DNA of 64,000 nt from Radicibacter daui (GTDB taxonomy: Bacteria; Pseudomonadota; Alphaproteobacteria; Radicibacterales; Radicibacteraceae). The notes under the pieces are model-generated. The model was not told the DNA's origin and searched no databases. It worked only from the letters and a program-made list of their open reading frames with translations. Shown here piece after piece: positions 8,323-16,316 of this stretch. A program made the translations under genes and the position numbers. How positions within the stretch are numbered: the stretch's first letter is position 1; each line of letters starts with the position of its first letter. Location: the NCBI GenBank assembly GCA_030657355.1, contig CP131056.1, positions 3,244,501 to 3,308,500 of the forward strand, written 5' to 3'.

Positions 8323-9888
8323 ATGACCAAGCGACCGAACATCCTCATCATCATGGCCGATCAGCTTGCCGCGCAGTTCCTGCCCTTCTACGGGCACAAG
8401 GTGGTCAAGGCGCCGCATCTCTCCCGCCTTGCCGGCAGCGGCACCGTTTTCGAGAATTGCTATACTGGCAGCCCGCTCTGCGCGCCCTCGCGCTTCACCA
8501 TGATGTCCGGCCGCCTCGCCTCCACCATCGAGGCCTATGACAACGCCGCCGATTTCCGCGCCGACACACCCACCTTCGCCCACGCCCTGCGGCGGGAGGG
8601 CTATCGCACCGTGCTGGCCGGCAAGATGCATTTCTGCGGGCCCGACCAGCTTCATGGTTTCGAGGAGCGGCTGACCACCGACATCTACCCGGCCGACTAT
8701 GGCTGGACGCCGGACTGGGAGAAGCCGGACGTGCGGCCCAGCTGGTATCACGACATGCTCTCGGTCTCGAAGGCCGGTGCCTGCGCCCGCTCCAACCAGA
8801 TCGATTTTGACGAGGAAGTCGGTTATTCCGCCCGCCGCCATCTCTATGACATCGCCCGCGGCCCCGACGATCGACCCTTCTGCATGCTGGTGTCCTTCAC
8901 CCACCCGCACGACCCCTACGCCATCCTGCCCTATTATTTCGACAAGTACCGCGATGACGACATTGACCTGCCGGCCGTCGCCCGCCTGCCGAAGGAGCTG
9001 CAGGACCCGCACTCGCTGCGCGTGATGCATGTGTGCGAAACGGACGTCTACGAGCCGAGCGAGGAAGAAATCCGTCGCGCCCGCCGGGCCTATTACGGCG
9101 CTATCAGCTTCATCGACGATCAGGTCGGCATCCTGCTGCGCACGCTCAAGGAATGCGGCATGGACGAGGACACGGTGGTGGTCTTCACCGCCGACCACGG
9201 CGACATGCTGGGCGAGCGCGGCATGTGGTACAAAATGTCGTTCTTTGAGGCTGCCGCGCGCATTCCGCTGGTTATCCGCATGCCCGGCGGCAGCGACCAG
9301 CGGCGGGTAAAGAATACTGTTTCCCTCATGGATCTCTTCCCCACCCTCACCGGCATCGCCCGGGGCGGCGATGAGGATCTGGGTCAGCCGCTGGAAGGCA
9401 AAAGCCTGCTGCCGCATCTCTCCGGCGGCGGCCATGACGAGGCGCTGGGGGAATATCTCGGCGAAGGCGCGATAGCGCCCATCTTCATGATCCGGCGCGG
9501 ACGCTACAAATTCGTCACCACCAGCACCGACCCGGACCAGCTTTTCGATCTTGAGGCCGACCCGCTGGAGCGCGCCAATCTGGCGGCAAACGGTGCCAGC
9601 GCGGCAGAAACCGCCCTGCTGGCCAGCCTGCGGGCAGAAGCGGCAACCCGCTGGGATGCATCCCGCGTGCATGAAGCCGTTATTGCCAGCCAGCGCCGCC
9701 GCCGCTTCGTGCATGAGGCGCTGATGCAGGGCCGCCACCGGCCCTGGGATTTCCAGCCCATGGTCGATGCCACCCGCGCCTATATGCGCAACACCATCGA
9801 CCTGCCGGATCTTGAACGCCGCGCCCGCATGCCGGTGCGCGAGGTCGCGCCCGGTACCGGCAACCTGACTGACAGAAAACGCGCCTGA
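8323..9888 (+). CDS. betC: Choline-sulfatase
   Basis: A 521-residue type I sulfatase. PNILIIMADQLAAQFLPFYG at the start is the metal-binding segment and is characteristic of BetC; SPLCAPSRFTMMSGR contains the C-x-P-S-R signature, with Cys53 to be converted to formylglycine. The second signature region GYRTVLAGKMHFCG and VVFTADHGDMLGERGMWYKM (metal Asp/His) are intact, and the C-terminus carries the choline-sulfatase-specific extension. It hydrolyses choline-O-sulfate to choline and sulfate in the cytoplasm, supplying osmoprotectant, carbon, nitrogen and sulfur. ATG 8323 follows GAAGGGA at a slightly long distance; ATG 8302 would add MKGLPPA. choX follows after 99 bases. Confidence 0.95.
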   Translation: MTKRPNILIIMADQLAAQFLPFYGHKVVKAPHLSRLAGSGTVFENCYTGSPLCAPSRFTMMSGRLASTIEAYDNAADFRADTPTFAHALRREGYRTVLAGKMHFCGPDQLHGFEERLTTDIYPADYGWTPDWEKPDVRPSWYHDMLSVSKAGACARSNQIDFDEEVGYSARRHLYDIARGPDDRPFCMLVSFTHPHDPYAILPYYFDKYRDDDIDLPAVARLPKELQDPHSLRVMHVCETDVYEPSEEEIRRARRAYYGAISFIDDQVGILLRTLKECGMDEDTVVVFTADHGDMLGERGMWYKMSFFEAAARIPLVIRMPGGSDQRRVKNTVSLMDLFPTLTGIARGGDEDLGQPLEGKSLLPHLSGGGHDEALGEYLGEGAIAPIFMIRRGRYKFVTTSTDPDQLFDLEADPLERANLAANGASAAETALLASLRAEAATRWDASRVHEAVIASQRRRRFVHEALMQGRHRPWDFQPMVDATRAYMRNTIDLPDLERRARMPVREVAPGTGNLTDRKRA

Positions 9889-9987
9889 CGCGCCAGAACC
9901 GGGCGAAACGACCCGGCGGGAGTGAAGTCACCAACAACAAGAAACCGCACCCGACCATAACGGACAGCCGAACAGGAGACATGACGG

Positions 9988-10959
9988 ATGACGAGCGCCC
10001 ATCGTAACCGGTTGACCCGCCCGCTGCTGGCAGCCGCTGCCCTTGCCGGGGCCGCCCTGCTGGCAGCCCCTTCCCCTGCCGCCGCGGCCGATGCCGCTTC
10101 CTGCAAGACGGTGAAGTTCTCCGATCCCGGCTGGACGGACATCACTTCCACCAACGCCCTTACCGGGGTGGTGCTGGAAGCGCTGGGGTATGAACAGAAG
10201 GTTGACCTGCTGGCCGTGCCGGTCACTTTCCAGGCCCTTGCCAACAAGCAGATCGATGTTTTCCTCGGCAACTGGATGCCGGCGCAGCAGCATTTCGTGA
10301 CCGATGCCACCGCCAAGGGCGCCGTGATCGTCGGGCGTAATCTGGAAGGGGCAAAATTCACCCTCGCCGTACCGACCTATGTGTCCGCCGAAGGGGTCAG
10401 GGATTTTGCCGACCTCGCGAAGTTCGGCGACAAGTTCGACAAGAAGATCTACGGCATCGAGGCTGGCGCCCCGGCCAACCAGTCGCTGCAGAAGATGATC
10501 GCCGGCAATGATTTTGGCCTTGGCGGCTGGTCGCTGGAAGAAAGCGGCGAGCAGGCCATGCTGAAGCAGGTGGACAGGGCCAAGCGCGACAAGAGCTGGA
10601 TCGTCTTTCTCGCCTGGGCGCCGCACCCGATGAACTCGAACAACGCCCTCACCTATCTTTCCGGCGGCGATAAATATTTTGGCCCCAACTATGGCGGCGC
10701 GGAGGTCTACACCATGGCCCGGGCCGGCTTCGCCGAAGATTGCCCGAACGCGGCCAAACTCGTCTCCAACATGAAGTTCACCGTCGAGCAGGAAAACCTG
10801 ATGATGTCGATGATCCTCGACCAGAAGATGGAGGCGGGCGAGGCCGCCAAACTCTGGCTGCAGGGCAATAGCGGTACGCTGGATGCCTGGCTTGATGGCG
10901 TGACCACGCTGGACGGCAAACCCGGCCTTGCCGCGGTCAAGAGCGGCCTCGGCCTCTGA
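9988..10959 (+). CDS. choX: Choline ABC transporter substrate-binding protein
   Basis: 323 residues with an N-terminal signal peptide (hydrophobic residues 10-30, AAA-A cleavage) and a class F binding fold typical of the OpuAC/ChoX family. Residues such as VKFSDPGWTDITSTNAL and DVFLGNWMPAQQ match ChoX, where Trp and Tyr form an aromatic box for the quaternary ammonium. Located in the periplasm, it would deliver choline or betaine to a permease. ATG 9988 follows AGGAG. It is downstream of betC on the same strand, so the pair probably responds to the same LysR regulator. Oddity: no choW (permease) or choV (ATPase) follows, so it must share a transporter encoded elsewhere. Confidence 0.93.
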   Translation: MTSAHRNRLTRPLLAAAALAGAALLAAPSPAAAADAASCKTVKFSDPGWTDITSTNALTGVVLEALGYEQKVDLLAVPVTFQALANKQIDVFLGNWMPAQQHFVTDATAKGAVIVGRNLEGAKFTLAVPTYVSAEGVRDFADLAKFGDKFDKKIYGIEAGAPANQSLQKMIAGNDFGLGGWSLEESGEQAMLKQVDRAKRDKSWIVFLAWAPHPMNSNNALTYLSGGDKYFGPNYGGAEVYTMARAGFAEDCPNAAKLVSNMKFTVEQENLMMSMILDQKMEAGEAAKLWLQGNSGTLDAWLDGVTTLDGKPGLAAVKSGLGL

Positions 10960-11090
10960 GGCAAACCAGCCTTCCCGGCAGCCGGCGAGCGGGGGCTAGC
11001 CGGCATGCCCGTTCAGGAAGGTTGGCTTCCGGCGGCCGGAGCGTTATCTCTGGCCGCCGGAACTCATTTCAGGAACGAACCGGCATCACC

Positions 11091-11348
11091 ATGAGCGATA
11101 CCCCTCCCGACCGCCTGTCCACCGATCCGCGCAGCCCCTTCTATGATGAAGCCGTGCTGGCGCGCGATGTCGGCATCCGCTTCAAGGGTGTCGAAAAGAC
11201 CAATGTCGACGAATACTGCGTCAGCGAAGGCTGGATCCGCGTCAGCGCCGGCAAGACCCGCGACCGCCACGGCAATCCGCTGACCATCAAGCTGAAGGGC
11301 GAAGTCGAAGCCTATTTCCGCCCCGCCGCGGAGAGCAGCGAGGGCTGA
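11091..11348 (+). CDS. DUF3297 family protein
   Basis: 85 residues starting MSDTPPDRLSTDPRSPFYDE, followed by VGIRFKGVEKTNVDEYCVSEGWIRVSAGKTRDRHGNPLTIKLKG. This is the complete DUF3297 domain, a small soluble family conserved in proteobacteria; some database entries call it glutathione peroxidase without clear ground. The single Cys in the EYC-SEGWIRV motif is conserved in the family. ATG 11091 is chosen because the protein similarity begins there. AGGAACG lies ~13 bases before it. The function is unknown. Confidence 0.85.
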   Translation: MSDTPPDRLSTDPRSPFYDEAVLARDVGIRFKGVEKTNVDEYCVSEGWIRVSAGKTRDRHGNPLTIKLKGEVEAYFRPAAESSEG

Positions 11349-11375
11349 GGCTGCTGGAGGCCGGAGGGGGTTTTT

Positions 11376-11509
11376 GAGTCATTACCCCCATCCGGCGCTT
11401 CGCACCACCTTCTCCATGTATGGGGAATGATAGGGTGCTGATATAAAAAACAAAAACTCCCCCATTCATGGGGAGGTGGGCCGCAGGCCCGGTGGGGGTA
11501 ATCACTCCA
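11376..11509. repeat. Inverted pair of REP-like palindromic units
   Basis: Two ~55-bp related units lie in opposite orientation: 11376-11430 and 11455-11509, separated by a short AT-rich spacer. Read in the same direction, each has CCCCAT-x-CATGG(G/A)GA, then GGTGG, a small GC hairpin (GCGAAGCGC-like or GGGCCGCAGGCCC), then GGTGGGGGTAAT-like sequence ending in TAATxACTC. The arrangement resembles a REP/BIME element between convergent genes; the pair can fold into a long hairpin and may act as an mRNA end or gyrase/IHF-type site. Confidence 0.75.
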
Positions 11510-11526
11510 CCACAAACACTGGCCCC

Positions 11527-12456
11527 TCAGGTCAGTACAAACCGAACCGGCTTCAACGGTTCCGGCACATCCGGCGCACCGATTGCTTCCTTGAGGTCGA
11601 TCTCGATCACCCGCACCAGCGCATCGAGCGCCAGGTCGTTGTGGGTGAGACCAAAGGGCTCTTCCAGCTCGTCACCCAGCGCATCCAGCCCGAAATAGGC
11701 ATAAGCCAGCAGCGCGGTTGCCAGCGGCGTGGCGAAGCCCAGCGTCCCGACAAGGCCGAACGGTACCAGCAGGCAGAAGAGAATGGCCGTGCGGTGCAGG
11801 AGCAGCGAATAGGCAAAGGGGGTCGGCGTGCCGAGGATACGTTCGCACGCCGCCTGGATGCCGGAAAAAGCCGTCACCCGGTCATCCAGCACCTTGTAGA
11901 GGATATCGGTCAGCCGCCCCGCCCGCATCTCGGCGGCAAGCTCGGCGCTGATTGCCCGCAGTACCGCCTCGTTGGCGTTGCGGCATCCGGCCGGCAGAGT
12001 GAGGGCACCGTTTTCCGGCACCAGCCAGGGTTCGAGGGACGTCGCCACGTCGCGCCCGCGCAGACGGGCCGCCAGTCCATGGGCAAAACCGATCCCGCGA
12101 AAGACCAGCCGCCGCTGCAGGGGTGAAACCGCCTCTCCCTCGGAGAGCAGCACGAGCAGGGAACGTGCATAGCTGCGCATCTCCAGCACCAGCTGACCCC
12201 AGAGCTTTCGCCCCTCCCACCAGCGGTCGTAACAGACCGAGTTGCGAAAGCCGAGGAAGATGGAAAGCGCGATGCCCAGGAGCGCGAAGGGTGCCGTCGA
12301 AAAACCCGAAAGGGGCGCCGGGTACAGCCAGTCAAGCCAGGTGACGGCGCACGCAAAAGCGGTGACGAACAGCAGCCTCGGCAAGATGGTCAGCAGTACT
12401 GAACCACGCAGGATGAGGAACAGGGTAAAGGCGTTGGGCCGCGGGCGTATGATCAT
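11527..12456 (-). CDS. Bestrophin family protein (YneE/UPF0187)
   Basis: A 309-residue membrane protein. The N-terminal half has the bestrophin core: basic start, first helix, then FALLGIALSIFLGFRNSVCYDRWWEGRKLWGQLV, where FRNxxxYDRWWEGRKxWG is the family signature. Bacterial homologues form pentameric ion channels in the inner membrane, described as cation selective for the Klebsiella protein. The C-terminal part (LGFATPLATALLAYAYFGLDALGDELEEPFGLTHNDLAL) is also typical. The start ATG 12456 has no good ribosome site. The gene converges on DUF3297 with the REP-like repeat between them. Confidence 0.93.
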   Translation of the reverse strand: MIIRPRPNAFTLFLILRGSVLLTILPRLLFVTAFACAVTWLDWLYPAPLSGFSTAPFALLGIALSIFLGFRNSVCYDRWWEGRKLWGQLVLEMRSYARSLLVLLSEGEAVSPLQRRLVFRGIGFAHGLAARLRGRDVATSLEPWLVPENGALTLPAGCRNANEAVLRAISAELAAEMRAGRLTDILYKVLDDRVTAFSGIQAACERILGTPTPFAYSLLLHRTAILFCLLVPFGLVGTLGFATPLATALLAYAYFGLDALGDELEEPFGLTHNDLALDALVRVIEIDLKEAIGAPDVPEPLKPVRFVLT

Positions 12457-12543
12457 GATCGGCAGAGCATAAGCTCCGCCCGCTGGTCCGCCAGATCATT
12501 TCCGCCAGTCGCGGCAGCAAACCAGCCATGCGAGCGGCAGGGT

Positions 12544-13344
12544 TCACCCCGGACGCCGTACTGGCGTCGGAGGCTGAGCCGGCGTTGCATCGACAATCAG
12601 CGCCGACGCCCCGATCTCCAGCGCCAGCTTGCGCTGCATGGCGTCCTTGTAGGCCTTGTAGTCATTGGCAACGATGACGAAAGCCGAGGCCCCGCCGATA
12701 ACGGCGTCGCGGTAATAACTCTCCAGATCCGGCTCTTCATTGACGATGGCGAGGCCGTTGATGCTGACGCCGCTTGCCACCAGCGCCTCGCGCGGCCCTT
12801 CCACATCCCGCCCGTCATTGGAGCGGCCATCGCCCGAAACATCGATCGTGTGGCGGTTCGCCGGCCAGGGCAGGCTCTGGAACTGGGCCCCGGCGAAGGT
12901 CAGCGCCCCGTTGATCGAGGTGCCGCCGGCATCGATAAGGCGCGGCATCTCCAGTACCTCCTGCGACAGCGCTTCCGCCGCCGCCTGCCCGTCGACCCGC
13001 CGCCAGCCGATGGCCAGTTGCTGGTTACCTTCTCCGCCCGAGGCCCACTGCAGGATACAGATGGCGATGGCGTGGTTAGGCCCGGCCGATATCGCCGCCA
13101 GAACTTCCGGGTCTTTCAGCGCCAGGGCAAGGCCGCGCGCCTCAAGATCAAACTCGTTCCAGTCGACGCTGGAGGAGGTATCGAGCGCCAGCACCAGCGC
13201 CAGATCGACAGCGCCGCCGCCCTCCTGAGCCGCGGCTACTTGCGGCGAGACCGCCCCGAGGCCAAGCAGGCATGAGAGCGCCAGCCACGGTTGGAGGCGT
13301 GGGGCAACAGGGCGGCGAAAAAGGAAAAAGGGTGCAGGGATCAT
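12544..13344 (-). CDS. DUF1194 secreted von Willebrand A-like protein
   Basis: 266 residues from ATG 13344; a TTG 13368 start is possible but weaker. A signal peptide covers the first ~38 residues and ends at VAAAQEGG. The mature protein begins VDLALVLALDTSSSVDWNEFDLE; DxSxS is the MIDAS metal-binding motif of vWA domains, and DVSGDGRSNDGRD carries further conserved Asp/Asn residues. Length and blocks match DUF1194, a family common in Rhizobiales and Rhodobacterales. Probably periplasmic, binding a partner protein through a divalent metal; its partner is not known. Confidence 0.88.
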   Translation of the reverse strand: MIPAPFFLFRRPVAPRLQPWLALSCLLGLGAVSPQVAAAQEGGGAVDLALVLALDTSSSVDWNEFDLEARGLALALKDPEVLAAISAGPNHAIAICILQWASGGEGNQQLAIGWRRVDGQAAAEALSQEVLEMPRLIDAGGTSINGALTFAGAQFQSLPWPANRHTIDVSGDGRSNDGRDVEGPREALVASGVSINGLAIVNEEPDLESYYRDAVIGGASAFVIVANDYKAYKDAMQRKLALEIGASALIVDATPAQPPTPVRRPG

Positions 13345-13435
13345 CGGGGCCCGCACGCTAGAGGGCAATCGCGTCGCGATAAAGGCGCCGCGATTGCAAC
13401 AGTGTAAACGCCGCTGCGCTACCCGCGCTACCCGA

Positions 13436-14416
13436 TCAGGAAAAACCGGTCACGGCATGCGGCACATAAGGCGCCTCCAGCGCCGCGATCTCTTCTGCCG
13501 TCAGCTTCACGGCAAGGGCGGCCGCGGCATCTTCCAGATGCTGGACCTTGGTGGCACCAACAATGGGGCTGGTCACCCCGTCCTTCTGCAGCACCCAGGC
13601 AAGCGCCACCTGCGCTTTCGGGATGCCGCGGGCCTTTGCCACCGTGGCCACCGCCTCAACCACCTTGCGGTCCGCCTCCGCCGTCGCGGCGTAAAGCGTC
13701 TTGCCGAAGGCATCCGTCTCCGACCGGGCGCTGGCCTCGTCCCAGTCACGGGTCAGGCGGCCGCGGGCGAGCGGGCTCCACGGCATCACCGCAATCCCTT
13801 CCGCCCGGCACAGCGGCAGCATCTCGCGCTCTTCTTCCCGGTAGAGCAGGTTCACATAGTTCTGCATGGAGACGAAGCGGGCCCAGCCGTGCGTCTCGGA
13901 GAGATGCAGCGCCTTGGCGAACTGCCATGCATACATGGAAGAGGCGCCGATATAACGCGCCTTGCCGGCGCGCACGACATCATTCAGCGCCTCCAGCGTC
14001 TCCTCGATGGGGGTGGCATAGTCCCAGCGGTGGATCTGGTAGAGATCGACATAGTCGGTACCGAGGCGGGTCAGGCTCTTGTCGATTTCGCTGAGGATCG
14101 CCTTGCGCGACAGGCCGGCGCCATTCGGCCCGGCATGCATGCGGCCATTGACCTTGGTGGCGATGACGATCTCGTCGCGGCTGGCAAAATCCTTGAGCGC
14201 GCGGCCCACAATCTCTTCGCTCGTGCCGTCAGAATAGACATTGGCGGTGTCGAAGAAATTGATGCCGAGGTCGAGCGCCTTGCGGATGAAGGGGCGGCTT
14301 TCCGCTTCCGGCAGCGACCACGGGTGGGTGCCGCGTTCAGGCACGCCGTAGCTCATGCAGCCAAGGCAGATGCGCGAGACATCAAGCCCCGTACGGCCAA
14401 ATTTGACGTAGTCCAT
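13436..14416 (-). CDS. Aldo/keto reductase
   Basis: 326 residues with the AKR TIM-barrel pattern: LGCMSYG near residue 20, FFDTANVYSDGTSEEIVGRAL (catalytic Asp and Tyr), IATKVNG (catalytic Lys) and YQIHRWD (catalytic His). The NADPH-binding end is represented by VALAWVLQKDGVTSPIVGATKVQHLEDA. The closest functional group is the general-stress/voltage-gated K+ beta-like AKRs of the YajO type, acting on small carbonyls in the cytoplasm; the substrate is not predictable. ATG 14416 follows GGAGGGGG. It lies 44 bases downstream of the epimerase-type gene on the same strand, so the two may form an operon. Confidence 0.92.
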   Translation of the reverse strand: MDYVKFGRTGLDVSRICLGCMSYGVPERGTHPWSLPEAESRPFIRKALDLGINFFDTANVYSDGTSEEIVGRALKDFASRDEIVIATKVNGRMHAGPNGAGLSRKAILSEIDKSLTRLGTDYVDLYQIHRWDYATPIEETLEALNDVVRAGKARYIGASSMYAWQFAKALHLSETHGWARFVSMQNYVNLLYREEEREMLPLCRAEGIAVMPWSPLARGRLTRDWDEASARSETDAFGKTLYAATAEADRKVVEAVATVAKARGIPKAQVALAWVLQKDGVTSPIVGATKVQHLEDAAAALAVKLTAEEIAALEAPYVPHAVTGFS

Positions 14417-14460
14417 CAGTTTCCCCCTCCGTTACGGATAATCAAGACCGGCAGGCGCCA

Positions 14461-15342
14461 TCATGCCGGAGCGGCAAGGGCAGAACTGTTACGCCAGCTA
14501 TATTCAGGCTCGTATCCCAGCAGCCGGCGCGCCTTTTCGATGGAAAGCAGCGTCTCGTTAGGCCCAACCGGGCGGCGCAGCGGCACATCGGGGAAACATT
14601 CCGCCAGCAGTTCGGCGTTCGGGCGGGTCATCACCGTATCGGCATTGGCGATGATGAACACCTCCATGCCCGGCTCCTTGTATTCCAGCGCCTTGCGAAT
14701 GGCCTGCGCACCATCGCGCGCATCGATATAGCCCCAGAGGTTCCACTTCCTGAGCGAGGCATCCTCATCAAAGCCCGGGAACCGTCGATAGTCCTCCGGC
14801 TCCATGACGTTGGAAAAGCGCAGGCCAATCATCTTGAGCTTGGGGTCCCAGCGGCAAAACTGGCGCGCCACTTCCTCATCCACCAGCTTGCCGAGCGAAT
14901 AGGCCGTCTCCGGCCGGCCGGCATAGTCCTCATCCACCGGCACATAGGGCGGCGGCGTTTCGAAGGGCAGGCCCAGCACGGTTTCGCTGGAAGCCCAGAC
15001 AATATTGCGGATGCCTGCCTGCTTCGCCGCCTGAAACACGTTGTAGCTGGAGAGCACGTTGTTTTTGAAGATGGTGGCGTTGGGGCTGAGGCCCGGCGCC
15101 GGGATGGCGGCCAGATGCACCACCGCATCAACGCCTCGGTAGCGGTCATCAACCGCACTCAGCGCCCCGCTCACCTGACCGAAATCGGTCAGGTCCGTCT
15201 CGATCACCGGGCAGGGCGATGCGGAAGGGCGCACCTTGTCCAGCACCGCCACCTGCCAGCCATGGTCGATCAGATGGGTAACCGCCGCCCGTCCCAGCTT
15301 GCCGCTGCCACCGGTGACGACAACGCGCTTTGCCTGAGCCAT
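14461..15342 (-). CDS. NAD-dependent epimerase/dehydrogenase (extended SDR, uronate-dehydrogenase-like)
   Basis: 293 residues from ATG 15342 (AAGGGA seven bases before). The Rossmann start is VVVTGGSGKLGRAAVTHL (GxxGxxG type), with AVVHLAAIPAPG, a Ser in VWASSETVLG and the catalytic YSLGK at about 155-159. The short length and the ASSxxVLG block fit the uronate dehydrogenase/UDP-sugar epimerase-like subgroup that oxidises or epimerises free or nucleotide-bound sugars. Exact substrate unknown. Followed by the aldo/keto reductase on the same strand. Confidence 0.88.
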   Translation of the reverse strand: MAQAKRVVVTGGSGKLGRAAVTHLIDHGWQVAVLDKVRPSASPCPVIETDLTDFGQVSGALSAVDDRYRGVDAVVHLAAIPAPGLSPNATIFKNNVLSSYNVFQAAKQAGIRNIVWASSETVLGLPFETPPPYVPVDEDYAGRPETAYSLGKLVDEEVARQFCRWDPKLKMIGLRFSNVMEPEDYRRFPGFDEDASLRKWNLWGYIDARDGAQAIRKALEYKEPGMEVFIIANADTVMTRPNAELLAECFPDVPLRRPVGPNETLLSIEKARRLLGYEPEYSWRNSSALAAPA

Positions 15343-15497
15343 TTCCCTGTCCCTTCCCATTGTCGGGGACGCCGGGCGCCCCCATCGTTGCCACCAGCTT
15401 AGAACGATCCAAGCGCATGGCAACCCACATGGAAACAGAACCCGTGGGCCGGCAATCAGGTTGCGAGAAAGTCGGGCAGCACGGTCACCAGACCGGA

Positions 15498-16079
15498 TCA
15501 GACCAGATAGCGCGCCGCCACGAAGCCGCCGATGATGATCACCAGCGCCCCGAGCATCACCAGTTCCAGCCGCTTTTCGATGAAATTGCGCACCGGCTCG
15601 CCATAGATGCGCAGCAGCGCCGCCACGAGGAAGAACCGCGCGCCGCGGGTGATACAGCTGAGAAGGATGAAGAGCGGGAAGTTATAGGCAGCAAAACCGG
15701 AAGCGATGGTCACCAGCTTGTAGGGGATGGGGGTAAGGCCCTTCAGCAAGATGATCAGGGCGCCCCACTGGGCATAGGAGGCGCGAAAGGCCTCGAAATC
15801 CTGCCCGAGCCCGTAGACGCGGATCAGCCAGGTGCCGAGGCTCTCAAACAGGAGTGCACCGATGGCGTAACCCAGCATGCCGCCAATCACCGAGGCGACA
15901 GTGCACACTCCGGCAAACAGCCAGGCACGGCGGCGGTTGGCCAGCACCATCGGCACCAGCATCACATCGGGCGGGATGGGAAAAAACGAGCTTTCGGCGA
16001 AGGAAACGAGCGCGAGCGCCCAGGTGGCGTGGCGGCTGCCCGCCAGCGACATGACCCAATCGTAAAGACGGCGCAGCAC
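15498..16079 (-). CDS. YqaA family membrane protein (SNARE-associated/DedA-like)
   Basis: 193 residues from GTG 16079, giving the usual YqaA N-terminus LRRLYDWVMSLAGSRHA; AAGGA lies ~10 bases before. The open frame continues to 16214, but the extra 45 residues do not match the family. The conserved ALVSFAESSFFPIPPDVMLVPMVLA loop and LKGLTPIPYKLVTIASGFAAYNFPLFILLS are the two re-entrant half-motifs of DedA-type proteins, with four to five membrane helices. DedA relatives act in lipid carrier or phospholipid translocation and envelope homeostasis; the job of YqaA is not settled. Confidence 0.9.
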   Translation of the reverse strand: MLRRLYDWVMSLAGSRHATWALALVSFAESSFFPIPPDVMLVPMVLANRRRAWLFAGVCTVASVIGGMLGYAIGALLFESLGTWLIRVYGLGQDFEAFRASYAQWGALIILLKGLTPIPYKLVTIASGFAAYNFPLFILLSCITRGARFFLVAALLRIYGEPVRNFIEKRLELVMLGALVIIIGGFVAARYLV

Positions 16080-16316
16080 TCGCGAGCGATCCTTCCATTC
16101 TTCCGACAGCCGGTCATGGCCGCCGCCCCGCCTGTCGGATAACCAGCAGGCCGCACGCGCGCAAGCAAAAGCGCCCAAAAGGGCGAAGGTGAGGCAGATG
16201 CGACACTGTGCCACCCAAAGCCGATAACAGCGGTGAAGACGTTAATTGACCTTTGGCCGGGAACGGCCTTCAACAACGGCAACGCCAGAACGGCCCTCGC
16301 GGAGCATTTCCAGCCC

